A stretch of DNA of 64,000 nucleotides from Leguminivora glycinivorella (lineage: Eukaryota; Arthropoda; Insecta; Lepidoptera; Tortricidae), in NCBI RefSeq assembly GCF_023078275.1, contig NC_062978.1, forward strand, positions 23,335,883 to 23,399,882, read 5' to 3'. Below are positions 45,836 through 57,200 of the stretch, one piece after another. The position numbers and the translations under genes are program-made. Position 1 is the stretch's first letter; each line of letters begins with the position of its first letter. The notes beneath the pieces were generated by a model, which saw only the letters and a list, made by a program, of their open reading frames with translations, was not told where the DNA came from and searched no databases.

Positions 45836-46075
45836 ACGTTTTGCAAATTTGGTCACGTCATGCACAGTTAAACTGTGGAATGAATTGTCGCCAGCGGTAT
45901 TTCCGGACCAATGCGACCATCAAACCTTCAAGAAAAGAGCGTACATCCATCTTAAAGGCCGGCAACGCACCTCCAACACTTCTGGTGCTTCTGGTGTCCA
46001 TGGGCGGCAGTGATCGCTTACCATCAGGCAGCCTATCTGCTCGTTTGCCTCCTATCCCATAAAAAAACGTTTAAT
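45836..46075 (+). mobile_element. non-LTR retrotransposon C-terminal fragment
   Basis: Translates to LNCGMNCRQRYFRTNATIKP in one frame and, with a frame change, to NELPPAVF-like sequence, followed by AAAGGCCGGCAACGCACCTC and CTTACCATCAGGCAGCCTAT, the widespread 3' end of lepidopteran LINEs. A related reverse fragment is at about 61185-61250. Confidence 0.55.
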
Positions 46076-46337
46076 ATTTTTTAAGAAAAAAAAACCGCCG
46101 CCTTTCGGGTTGTGGTGAAAGCTACTTGCGAATGTTGGATTATGTAGAAATGTGTAGGTATTTTTTAAAACTGCTTTTAATGCTTTAATTATTTGATGGC
46201 AACACAAATAAATATACGTATAACGCTAAGGTTTGAGGAGTTTCTCAATTCCTCATGAATCCGATTATAAGAAATCGAAGCTTGACAAACTTTGACTTGA
46301 AAACTCAATAATTATGCTTAACAAACATAACTAAATA

Positions 46338-47235
46338 AATGTCACTGTTCTGAACTTAAATGCATGCTTTTCTTACAAAAATACCAAAGTCACTATGAGT
46401 GTGCCGTTCAGATTTGAGGAGTTCGGTTCTGACCATCATCAGCAGTTCCACTGCACCAAATGTCACTGTTCCGGACGTAAGTGCATGCTGTTCTTATAAA
46501 AATACCAAAGTCACTATAAGCGTGCCGTTCAGATTTGAAGAGTTTGGTTCTGAGTGTTCTGACCATCATCAGCAGTTCCACTGCACCAAATATCACTGTT
46601 CTGGACTGGACGTAAGTGCATGATGTTCTTATAAGAATACCAAAGTCACTATAAGTGTTCCGTTCAGATTTGAGAAGATCGGTTCTGATCTGACCATCAT
46701 CAGCAGTTCCACTGCACCAAATGTCACTGTTCTGGACGAAAGTGCATGCTGTTCTTATAAAAATACCAAAGTCACTATAATCGTGCCGTTCAGATTTGAG
46801 AAGTTCCGTTCTGGCCATCATCAGCAGTTCCACTGCACCAAATGTCACTGTTCCGTACCTAAATGCATGCTGTTCCTTTAAAAACACAAAAATCACCATA
46901 CGTATGCCTTTCAGATTCGAGGAGTTCCCTCGATTACTCCAGGATCCCATCATCAGAAGTGGGTTCTGAGAAAAATGGGACCAATCTGTATTCATATACA
47001 TTCAATATTTTTTTTTTAATCGGTCCAGTAACAACGGAGATATCGAGGAACAAACATAAAAAAATGAAAAAAATAAATAAACATACAGACGAATTGAGAA
47101 CCTCGCCTCAAATCTCTTAGATTTGAGGCGACGGTTAAAAAGTGACACATCATGAGCAGTTCCAATGCACCAAATGTCACTGTTCTGGACGTAAGTGCAT
47201 GCTGTTCTTATAAAAATATGAAAGTCACTATAACT
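46338..47235. repeat. tandem array of ~120-131-bp units
   Basis: TGTCACTGTTC starts units at about 46339, 46461, 46591, 46722 and 46842, and once more at about 47174 after an unrelated insert with GATTTGAGGCGACGGTTAAA. Units share GTGCCGTTCAGATTTGA and CATCATCAGCAGTTCCACTG and differ by short TCTGA/GTGTTCTGA indels. A 197-residue minus-strand frame through it is a by-product. Confidence 0.85.
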
Positions 47236-47583
47236 GTGATAATTTCCGAAAATATTAATATTATCAAAAAACGATCTTAGTAAACCCTTATTCATTTTTA
47301 AATACCTATCCAAAAATATATCACACGTTGGGGTTGGAATGAAAAAAAAAAATCAGCCCCCACTTTACACTTTACACTAATAAAACATTTTTTTCCATTT
47401 TTCATTTTTGCACTTTGTTGACGTGATTGATATACATATTGTTACTAAATTTCAGCTTTCTAGTGCTTACGGTTACTGAGATTATCCGCGGACGGACGGA
47501 CGGACGGACGGACGGACGGACGGACGGACGGACGGACATGGCGAAACTATGAGAGTTCCTAGTTGACTACGGAACCCTAAAAA
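47229..47583 (-). repeat. (GTCY)n MITE-like element, left half
   Basis: Reverse copy containing the GGAC-rich microsatellite (47490-47535) and ending TAGTTGACTACGGAACCCTA; the right half is missing. It abuts the array just upstream. Confidence 0.8.
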
Positions 47584-47584
47584 A

Positions 47585-48990
47585 AACAGAAATCACTATT
47601 AAACTATTCTCTAATTTCAAGTTCCTAACTAAAATTTTCCTAATAAAAAAAAAACAAATTGATCCCGCTACAAACTTTCACCCCCTTTTTCCCTCTACTA
47701 GGGGTGTAAATTTTCATAATCGATTCTTATCTCTTCGAAATTTTGTTAATGCAATCTATACAAATTTCGACTTTCTAGCTTTCGTAGTTTCGGCTCAGCG
47801 GTGTTGGTTGTTGAATCAATCAATTAGGAAACCTGAATTTATATATGTACATGTAGACTAATACTATACTTTTACTACATTCATATACCTTATTTACTAC
47901 TACCATACCATGAATATGAAATTAAATAAAGAGTCCCCATATAAAATTGAAAATTATGTTATTAGCAATTTAATTCAAAACTATCAAGATTATTCGTGTC
48001 TGCGTTGAAACGCGCGTTGAGTTGCCGGTGCTCGCGTACCGAGCGCCAACGCCATCTATCGATGGCCGTTTCGTGAAATTGATGAGCGCTCTAAGGAGTA
48101 AGGGGTCTTAAGTCAACTGTCACTTCCATAGAGTTACTATAGTAGTAAAATAATAATAGGTCCATGGTCACTTCTAAAAATTCCGTTCCCCACTTCCATT
48201 ACAGCACTCCTGGTTATTACTGATTCCTCTCCATTTAAATCATTATATTCGTTTATTTTATGTCATAATATTAAACTTTAACTTGTAATAATTATGTTAC
48301 CTTTTCCTGATCCTTTTTCAAAACTTCCTCCGTCCCGTTTTTTTTCTAAATCCCTAATTCCCCCGTTTTACTCGGCTGGCTGAATGCGCCAGGAGCGCGA
48401 TGCCATTAAAAAAAAAAAACATTGGCGCCTCTTTTTTTTTAAATTTGCCGCTTTTTCTAGTGACGATAATGACTTTACAGATTTTACAATAGCATGACAT
48501 GACATGAAAGTAGTATAAAATTATTTTTTTTCAATTATGCAATAGTTTTACATTGTTGTAATTTACTAATACAACGACAGTTAACAAAACAAACAAGTGG
48601 ATAAAACTTTTTTTTTTTCATAAAATACATAGTCATGCGTGAAATGAAACGTGTATTTGGTTGCGTTTCGTTATTGCATGACTGATATATGTATACCCAC
48701 TATACCCAGACTATTTTGATACCTACGAATTCAATAGAAATAAAATAAATCATCCATATAATAGTATTGGTTTTCTTAACTCTCTTAATATGGAAACATA
48801 ATTATATTATAGTTATTATGAAAATCAGGAAAAAAGTTACTTGATTCTGTGCAGTAACAAAACGCGTCCGCTAACAAATTTTATTGTGACAATTTTGACA
48901 GTCAGATGACAAGTTGTTTTGCTTGCGCGATCGAGTCGACCGTTCTCCGTTGTAGACAAAAAACTATTGTTTCCCGTTGCAATTTGTGAT
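47585..48990. other. AT-rich intergenic stretch before the membrane-protein gene
   Basis: No exon or shared repeat recognised. GAGCGCCAACGCCATCTATC at about 48040 resembles MITE ends but has no partner. Confidence 0.4.
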
Positions 48991-49004
48991 GTAAATACCA
49001 AACG

Positions 49005-49517
49005 ATGATGCAGAGGACACGCGGCAACAGTGTAAAGGTGCTAAACTTGATCGCGACGTTAATATTCACCGCTGCGTGTTGCTTCGGCGCGCAAGGTAAG
49101 TAGCGAGACTAGCGAGCAATTATTTAATTGAATCAATTTATTGGGGCCGTTATCCTAAGAGGTTCATTCTTTTTAACAGATGATATCCTGTCCTGTAACC
49201 CGGCGATGCTGGAACCGTGTCCCGGGGACCACCAAATATGTAATCAGACTACGAGAATATGCGACTGTTTGCCCGACTATGTGCGAGTAGATAAGAATTG
49301 CGAGCCACTCAGCAATGATACTCCGGCGAAACACAGCGCTACCGCCGCTGTGGTTACCATATTCACACTAGCACTAGTCATTTGTGGACTTGTTTTAATT
49401 GTAAGAAAGTATAATTTAATTGAATATCTCAGACAGAAGATCAACTTGAAGAGAAACGGTGATATTATGTATGAAGATGTAATGATAGGCCAAGACGACC
49501 CGCCCCTGACGCCCTAA
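49005..49517 (+). CDS. small Cys-rich single-pass membrane protein (2 exons, 142 aa)
   Basis: Exons 49005-49095 and 49180-49517 with an 84-base GT-AG intron, phase 1, stop TAA 49515-49517. ATG 49005 was chosen over the adjacent 49008 only because it is first. A signal peptide or anchor (VLNLIATLIFTAACCFGAQ) is followed by a short ectodomain with six cysteines (C-N-P..C-P-G-D..C-N-Q-T-T-R-I-C-D-C..C), resembling an EB/EGF-like module, an Asn-Gln-Thr glycosylation site, a transmembrane helix (TAAVVTIFTLALVICGLVLI) and a basic-then-acidic cytoplasmic tail ending DDPPLTP. Topology is type I. No partner or pathway can be named; I do not recognise the family. Confidence 0.85.
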
Positions 49518-51960
49518 TGCCTTCACTTGTATTCTAGAATAATGTTGTTAAAGTTGAACATTTTATTGACCAAGTATTTCAATATAATATTTATAACTGG
49601 TTGTGTTAAATTTTATTTTAGGGCTGTACATTCCTATTGCGTTTAGTTGATAAATCATTTCCTTTAACAAAGCAAGAACAAAATCAACCCTTTAAAGCAT
49701 AGTAATTTAACTTTTTTTGTGTAATCTATCCCAACTGTTTTAAAATATGATAAACATGACTAGTTCACTCAGTTCTGCGAATTCCTGGAAAAATGAATTA
49801 CAACAATTTATTTCTATGGAACAAAGTCATTGGCTGAAAAGCAAAGTTATTTGATCTTTTAAATATTCTTGTAAGAATAAATTTAGATATGATTGAGTAT
49901 TGCAGAATTATATGCAGCTCTTTTTTATAGTAAGCATAGAATGATTAAAAGAATATATTATTGACAACTATTACCATTTGTTTTGTTGACTTGGTCAATA
50001 TTATGAAATCCATTAATTTGTGAAAGGTAAAACAACCTGATTTTTCTTGTGCATAATTTTAAAATAACAATAGATTATGGGCAGCCATTACAGTATATGA
50101 TATGTATTAGGTACTTGCCGATTTGGGCTTGAATGAATTATCCTCGATGCTAATAGTTGTATTTTCTAATGCAAGTTAACCTTTATTAAACTGTAATTGA
50201 ACCAGCTTGTTGATTGTATCACAAATAACAACATGCCTGTAATTTTACTATTTGTAAACTAATACTGATAAGCAACAATGTATACTTTAAAAAGGCGATA
50301 AATTGTGACTCATCCCAACATTATATTGCATTGGTTTTACCTCAGCGAGCATATAATACTAGAGAGTGGACACGCCTCCGGTGGACGTGGCACTGGTGTT
50401 AGCTCAAGCATACAGTTGTAGTTGTGTGCATGTGTGATGACACGACTCGCTGGTTGTTCGCATGTACACAGACATGGAAATGATGCGCATGTATTGCGCA
50501 ATAGGAGAGTCCATCTACAAGTGTGTGAAATGTTTTAAGTATGATTAGTGAACCATAGAGTTAGCATAATCCTTATTTCACTCTTTAAAGAAAAACAAAA
50601 TTAGTGTTTTATGAAACTTTCATGGAAATTATACTAGATCTACCTAATTTTAATTATTTAAGTTTGCATAAGGCATGATAAATTGTATTTTATTTTTATA
50701 ACTTATTACGAATTTACTTTCAACTGAGTATTTTTATTTAACTGTTCCATTTAAGTTATTCAACTTTAGTATCAGTGTTTGGTCACATTTATCCTTTTTT
50801 TTTGTAACTAAATGGATACTTAAATGAAAATTCCCAGTAATAAACTGTATTGTTTCGTTTCTAATTTCGTGCTCATTTATGCCAAAGACTGATTCTAATT
50901 GAATAATAATTAAAATTATTTTTTGGTTCATCATACTATAATAAATAAAACTATAGTTTAGGTGTCTGTTGTATTTTCTGTATATTTAGAACTTGATTCA
51001 GTATCACACAATTAATTAAACATTTATTGTAAGCAAAAATAATTTTAATTTTAAGATATTTAAAAGACAAAAAAAAAATGTAGACAAAATGCCTCAAAAC
51101 AAGCACAAACATTTTTCATATTAATTGGAAAGTTTTCAACACAAGAAAAATGTCTGCCAAGTAATTTAGTCTACATTTAATTTTTTGGCAAGTCATACAA
51201 GTAGTTCAATGACATTGTGCATGCATGTCATGTTAAACAGGCAGGCAAGCACGGTCGCGTAATAACCGATATAACGTCAGGCCGTCCTTTTCGCACTATT
51301 TATAAGTACAATAGGGATGCACCAATGCAATAAAGTTTATCCGACTAGTGTGCTACGCCTGCTGTTCTCACACTTTTTCTTATATTTTAGATGCATTCGG
51401 AGTGTCTGGCCTTTTTACTCATTGTCACAGCTATTTTTGCAAGTTCATACTTTTGCTACTTACTACTCACGATTAGTGGTAATCTGAACTCTCAATAAAC
51501 ATCAATCATTGCTGAAACGGGCCAAATGTGAAGGCCAAACACACTTCTCCGTATGACATACTTAACCGTATTAATCTTAGTAATGTTCAAGTCCGTTTTT
51601 AAACTTAATTTGCACATTAGCTATCTTGTATGTGAATGATTTTCCTCCTATATTAAACCAGAAGAAACTGTATAAAAACCAATACTCAGTACTGCAATCA
51701 CAATGAATATGTTGCTAGTAAATATTTTTCCTCATCCCAAGGCCATATTGTCTTCTTGAAGACTTTCACGTTAAGAGATCCTATTTTAGATGTCGAATTA
51801 CTTTTGAAGAATAAGATCTGCTGAAGGTGTAATTAGGCATCCTGTCAATGCGTTTTATATTTTCATGAATTTCTTTATAACAAACATTAAAATATAATGA
51901 TATAAAAACCCACTTTTTGCTTTCGTAGGTGTACCCGACATCAGATATTGTGATAACTAA
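49518..51960. other. AT-rich stretch after the membrane-protein gene
   Basis: Probably 3' untranslated region followed by intergenic DNA; AATAAA-like signals occur near 49876. No further exon or shared repeat recognised. Confidence 0.4.
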
Positions 51961-51969
51961 GGATTCATT

Positions 51970-52112
51970 AGGGCCTTTCCACATCTATATAGCGTCTCGC
52001 AAGCGTAGCGTCGGGCCAACTGTATGACAAAGCCCGACGTCGCGCCGACGCGGCGTCTTTTTCCATACAATTGACCCGCTACGCTCGCGAGACGCTAGTT
52101 GTGGGGTCCCTT
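51970..52112. mobile_element. small GC-rich MITE
   Basis: Left GGGCCTTTCCACATCTATAT then AGCGTCTCGCAAGCGTAGCG; right CGCTACGCTCGCGAGACGCT then AGTTGTGGGGTCCC, an inverted pair. Confidence 0.7.
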
Positions 52113-52323
52113 AGATACCATCTGCGGCTTTCTTTCTATAAGGATGACCACTAGTACTTTCTAGAAGAAACTGTTCAATAAGGATGACGGAATGGACGGG
52201 ACAAAACCCGTAATTGTACATCATCTCTTAAATTAGGTACCTACTTACATGTGTCATGCGGTTGAAAATAATAACAGTTCTATGTCATCATTTGTGTGGG
52301 TACAAAAAATTGTCAGGTAAAAC

Positions 52324-52428
52324 CTGACCAGCCCCTCTAGCACAACTTGTATTGTCGCGCGCGAGTCTATACTTGAAGTAGCGCTTGATGTATGGACTCG
52401 CGACAAGGCAAGTTGTGCTAAGGGTCAG
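52324..52428. mobile_element. small MITE
   Basis: Left CTGACCAGCCCCTCTAGCAC-AACTTG, right CAAG-TTGTGCTAAGGGTCAG; the inner GCGCGAGTC/GACTCGCG pair also inverts. Confidence 0.7.
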
Positions 52429-52482
52429 AAATATGAGTATTGTCAAGAGGGCGCTGTTATTCAGTATAGCATGAAGATAATC

Positions 52483-52710
52483 TAACCACAAAATTAAAAT
52501 TTTGAAAAAACCCCCGACATAGTGGGCCGGTTCTCATGAAACGTGACTAAGAACACTCCCGACTAATTCGGCTTTCAAACAAAAAAAAACTAAATATAAA
52601 TCGGTTCATCTGTTCGGGAGTACGATGCCACAGACAGACACACGCACAAACAGACAGACTGACACGTCAAACATATAACACCTCGTCGTTTTTGCGTCGG
52701 CGATTAAAAA
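52483..52710 (+). repeat. (CAGA)n element, copy 3
   Basis: Same family as 2905-3105, from AACCACAAAATTAAAATTTT to GCGTCGGCGATTAAAAA, with a short CAGA run at about 52632-52665. Confidence 0.75.
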
Positions 52711-52717
52711 TACTTCT

Positions 52718-53204
52718 AAGGCCCACTTGCACCAACCACTTAGCTGAGGGTTAGTGGTCTATCAACTGTCAAATTCCTTATATAAGTAAATAGTTATTTG
52801 TTATACAAGGGTGCAAAGTTGTATTTTAACGCCGAGTGTGGAATTGAAAAACGAGCAAGTGAAAGGCTTCTATAGTTGAACCACGAGCGAAGTAACGAGG
52901 AGTAAAATACATTTGCACCCGAGTGTAACACAAAACTTTTCCCCTCACTATAGCGAGGAAACTACAACGCAAAAAATGCGTTTATCACTGCTTCCAGTAG
53001 ATCCATAGGTGGTAAATCATCTTTATTACTAGATTCACCTACTTTTATCAATTTTAAAACAGTTAATTTGACTTTATTCAAGGTCAAATTACTTTACCCA
53101 CTAGTGGATAAAATGCGTTTTTACGCGCTGGTATTAAAGGACAAAACACGTGTTTCTGAGCTAGTGAGGGGAAAAATAAATTAGTTGGTGCAAGTGGCCC
53201 TAAT
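52718..53204. mobile_element. MITE interrupted by a family-4 element
   Basis: Ends GGCCCACTTGCACCAACCA and TTGGTGCAAGTGGCCC form an inverted repeat. The interior is almost entirely a family-4 element (52785-53178) from AATAGTTATTTGTTATACAA to CTAGTGAGGGGAAAAA, so the family-4 copy inserted later. Confidence 0.75.
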
Positions 53205-53226
53205 AGTTGTAATGAAATTCTGCAGC

Positions 53227-53535
53227 ATGGTGCGTTGTCATATATTTTTGGCCAGGCTTTTAAATCTCATACTGGCTTTGATTCTACTCACCCCGGCTGA
53301 CGTTAGGTATGTGGTTTTCCTTTGATAACTACACAAATGTTATTTATTATAGTTGTAATAAGTATACAGTGAAATATTTAAATTAAGTGCATGTCTAAAT
53401 TATAAAAGTATAATTATTTCTAAATTTAGGGGAAGAATTGAAAATTTAATCACTTCAAACGGAATAAAGAATAATTTCACAATAACTGAGCTATCAAAGT
53501 ACCGTCTGAAGCAAACTAAATTTTCAATCAGCTGA
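53227..53535 (+). CDS. candidate 61-aa secreted peptide (2 exons)
   Basis: Exon 53227-53306 encodes a hydrophobic leader (MVRCHIFLARLLNLILALIL then LTPADV), donor AG|GTATGT; exon 53430-53535 (acceptor TAAATTTAG) continues in phase as RGRIENLITSNGIKNNFTIT then ELSKYRLKQTKFSIS and stops at TGA 53533-53535. AATAAA lies 100 bases later (53635) with GT-rich sequence after it. A signal peptide, exact phase closure and a polyadenylation signal support it, but the model is short, unmatched to any family I know, and begins 23 bases beyond a MITE edge. It could be chance. Confidence 0.45.
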
Positions 53536-54244
53536 TTTTCTCATTTGTGTGAATTTATTAGGTCTGTGTCTATCTTGCTTTGAACATTTTTCCAAGTAAG
53601 GCGTCTATGTAATGTTACAAATTATATATTTTTAAATAAATACTCTGTGATACTGTAAATGTTTATTTATTCACATACTCCTCATATTAAATCTCTTAAT
53701 TAGTTAGTTATTGTACAGATTGTTTTCTTTGGAGTTTGGACCGTTATAACGGTTTTATTATCTGCATAAGTATCTACATTCCTTTTAAAATTAAATTCAG
53801 TCTAAATTTTATAGGAGGATTACTTACTTCAATATATCAAAAATATTTTAAAACATTCATTGCCAGCAACACTCACTTTTTGGTTGGTCACACCGGAAGA
53901 CCAGCGCTCATACATTAAAATGTGACCGCCTAAGAACGCGCATAGACTACACCACACATAGATGGCGCCACTTTTTAAAGAGTAACGACAGGCCTAAAAT
54001 ATTTGTAATAGAAGGCTCACGGGAGTTTTATAGTTAAAAATACTTCTACCTGACTAGTTCAGTCGTCAAACTCTTAACACGTTCACTAACAGACAAAATT
54101 ATTGCACTAAGTCAGACACTGGTCGTAATTAGCAACCGGCCGCTTGTATGGCGAGAACCCGCTGGGCGGGTGCTCCGGTATCTGAGCAAAGTTCCCGAGT
54201 GCCCACCTGGAGGGTTCTTGCCTGTGAAAGTGTTTATATCTAAT

Positions 54245-57200
54245 CTAATGCAGCAGCTCCCTGATGAGCGGCGTGGTGTGGTAGGTGGCGAGGAACTTCA
54301 TACTGTTGCTGGCTGTCAGCACCAGCGCTGTGATCGCCATTGGACACTCGTACAAAACTGAAATATATATAAATCCTATATTATAAGGATGTCGACTGTG
54401 TTGAAAATTATGAATGAGGAATGGGATCGATTGGCGTGAAAAAAAAGTTGGTCAAAAATACCCTTTTTCACGCATCCTGTATGTTTTTCCCAAAATCGGT
54501 AAATGTCATTTTTCATCAATTTGAAATCAATGGATGGTCCTCTTAGACCATTTTCACGTAAGACTACGGGATCTCATAAATGAAAATGAAAATGAAATAT
54601 TTATTTTTCAAGTAGGCATATTACAATGCGCATATGAACGTCAAATAAAGCTACGCCGGCTCTAACCCTACGCCTCAGCCTCGAGAAGATTTCAGTCCCC
54701 CCTCAGTTGGGAGGGGGGTATCCACTATGGGACCGGCAAGAAACTCGGCGGGCAACTTCTTTTCAAAACATTACATCTTATAACTAACATGCATTAAATA
54801 ACAAGATACAATTTAACATGCAAAAGTATTCATTAAAGAATATGAACAGACTAGGTACTCTATGGAAATTAATTTCAATAAATTATATTATTGCTTAATA
54901 ATACGTCGTTCTTCTTCAGAGAAAACATATCAAATTGTCACAGAAGAAAAAGATAATATGAATCTCAATATCATTAAATATGTAATTTACCTACACAACA
55001 TATATAAAATATTTGATGTGCTTTCTTATCTGAACTGTGTCCTCTATACATAATACAATTATTTTAATTGCTATTCGTTTTTGTAGTTTCTGGTTCGGGC
55101 CATGCATGTTTGTCTGTCAAATAGTCCTCGACTCTGTAATAAGCCTTTAACATCAATGATTTTTTTAAGTAGTTCTTAAGAGCTGGGAGGGGTAATCTCA
55201 AAGCAGTGTCAGGTAACTTATTATAAAAATGAATGCATTGCCCAACAAATGTACTTTACGGACACGAAACTTCTTTATGGCAAGCTTATTTTTGTTTCTA
55301 GTGTTATAATTATGGATATCAGAATTCTTAGTGAAACAGTCTAAATTCTTAACAACATAAATTATACTATCATAAATGTATTGGGAAGCTACAGTTAAGA
55401 TATTAATTTCTTTGAAGAGTTCTCTTACTGATTCACGTGTTCCTAAGTTGTAAATAGAACGAATGGCTCTCTTTTGTAATACAAAGATAGTCTGTATGTC
55501 AGCTGCTTTGCCCCAAACCAGAATACCGTATGACATTACACTGTGAAAATAACTATGATACACTAGGCGAGCTGTCTCAACATTAGTCAGTTGCCTGATT
55601 CTCCTAACGGCGTATGCGGCTGAACTTAATTTGCTTGCTAGTTTCCTTATATGAGGACTCCATTGTAGATTTTTGTCCAATGTTAAGCCAAGGAACAGTG
55701 TTGTATCTACCATCTCTAAGCATTCATCATTCAAAAGTATTTTTGTATCGATTGGTTTAACATTCGGCAGAGAGAATCGAATACATTTGGTTTTCTTAGA
55801 ATTAAGAAGTAAATTGTTGACAGTAAACCACTGCAGTACATCAGCTAACGTGCTATTAATTACATTGTAATCCGTAGATTTTCGGTCAACATTAAAAAGC
55901 AGTGATGTATCATCAGCAAAAAGTACTATTTCACAAAAGATAGCATAGCTGCCCTTAGCCCCTTACTGACCCGCTATTAAAATACACCCTGTATCTGTCC
56001 GGTTCCTGACAGTGCGCCATTTTTTGACTGGTATTAAACGTTTTATACTACGTCGGTGGCAACCAAGCATACGGTCCGCCTGATGAAAAGCGGTCCCTAA
56101 GGTGCGGTAAGCGGTAACCTATGGACGCCTACAACTCAAGGAGTGTCGGCAATCCATTAGAAACTTGTACATTCCATTTTGCTGAATGTGTTGAAATAAG
56201 CTAGGAACATACTACGCGGACGTCCGCGGTCGAGCGACCGCGACCGATCAGTGTACACGGTCTTCGGGACGTGGCTTCAGCTGACCAAAACATCCAGCGA
56301 GCCAGATTTCGATCGGACGTCCATGCACTCAAGGCCACGTCCACGACCGTCGACCGATAGTTTGGACGGTTAAGTGTATATTCATTGTCCAGATCCGCGT
56401 CCTGTCACCTACGATTATTTTACCTAATAGGAAAATACTATAGGGACATAATAAGCAAGAAATACAAAGTTAAATAACAATTTATTTATCTATTAAAACG
56501 TACAAGGTATATCTACTATGTGTCTAGGTTTCCGATTTATATTTAAAGTCTAGCCTTTAAGTCTAAAATACTAAGATGTAGGATATTAATAGTTTTAAGT
56601 CTAGCAATTAAGTAGTTAAGTTTTAAGTAATATTAAATCAAGAGTGAACAGGCATCTTCTGGGCGAGCTCACTCCATCGTAGGCCACGTCTTTGCCTTTG
56701 GCTAGTCTGTGGTCAAGAGTAAGCCCATTTATAATAAAAAAAAAAAAAAAAAAAAAATTTATTCTTAATTAATCCAACAAAGCCTAACTCAAGATAGTGG
56801 GTTCTGAGCCTAAATTCTGGGTCGGACTACCGGAGAACTGGTCGGTGTCCTTGTATAATACCACACGTCCCTCGGCTGTGCGTAGCGTGGTTGAGTTTGA
56901 CTGGCGTCCAGAAGCGAAGGAAGTCGAGGGCAAGGTCATCCACGGTCAAGGTCATCCAAGGTCAAGGTCGAGGTCGTCCTAGGCCGACGCGGTGGTAGCT
57001 GTCGATGGTAGCCTTGCCATCGAGGTGGTCACATAGGCCTTCCAAAGCCCAAGGTCAAGACGGCCACGTGCCGACCCCGTAGGGAGTTCCTGGAACGCGT
57101 CCAATAGCATAGGTTAGGCGTGTGTTTAAAAATCCGGCCGGGACTGCTAACCATCACACGCTATTGCACCAGCAGGGGTGGGTATTATTTACAACGTAGG

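Noticed and set aside
46408..47001. 197-residue minus-strand frame
   Set aside because: Runs antiparallel through the ~125-bp tandem array; repeats of the same phrase with no gene context.
54170..54361. Plus-strand 63-residue frame
   Set aside because: Antisense of the last ARV1-like exon, whose phase and stop fit the gene model better.
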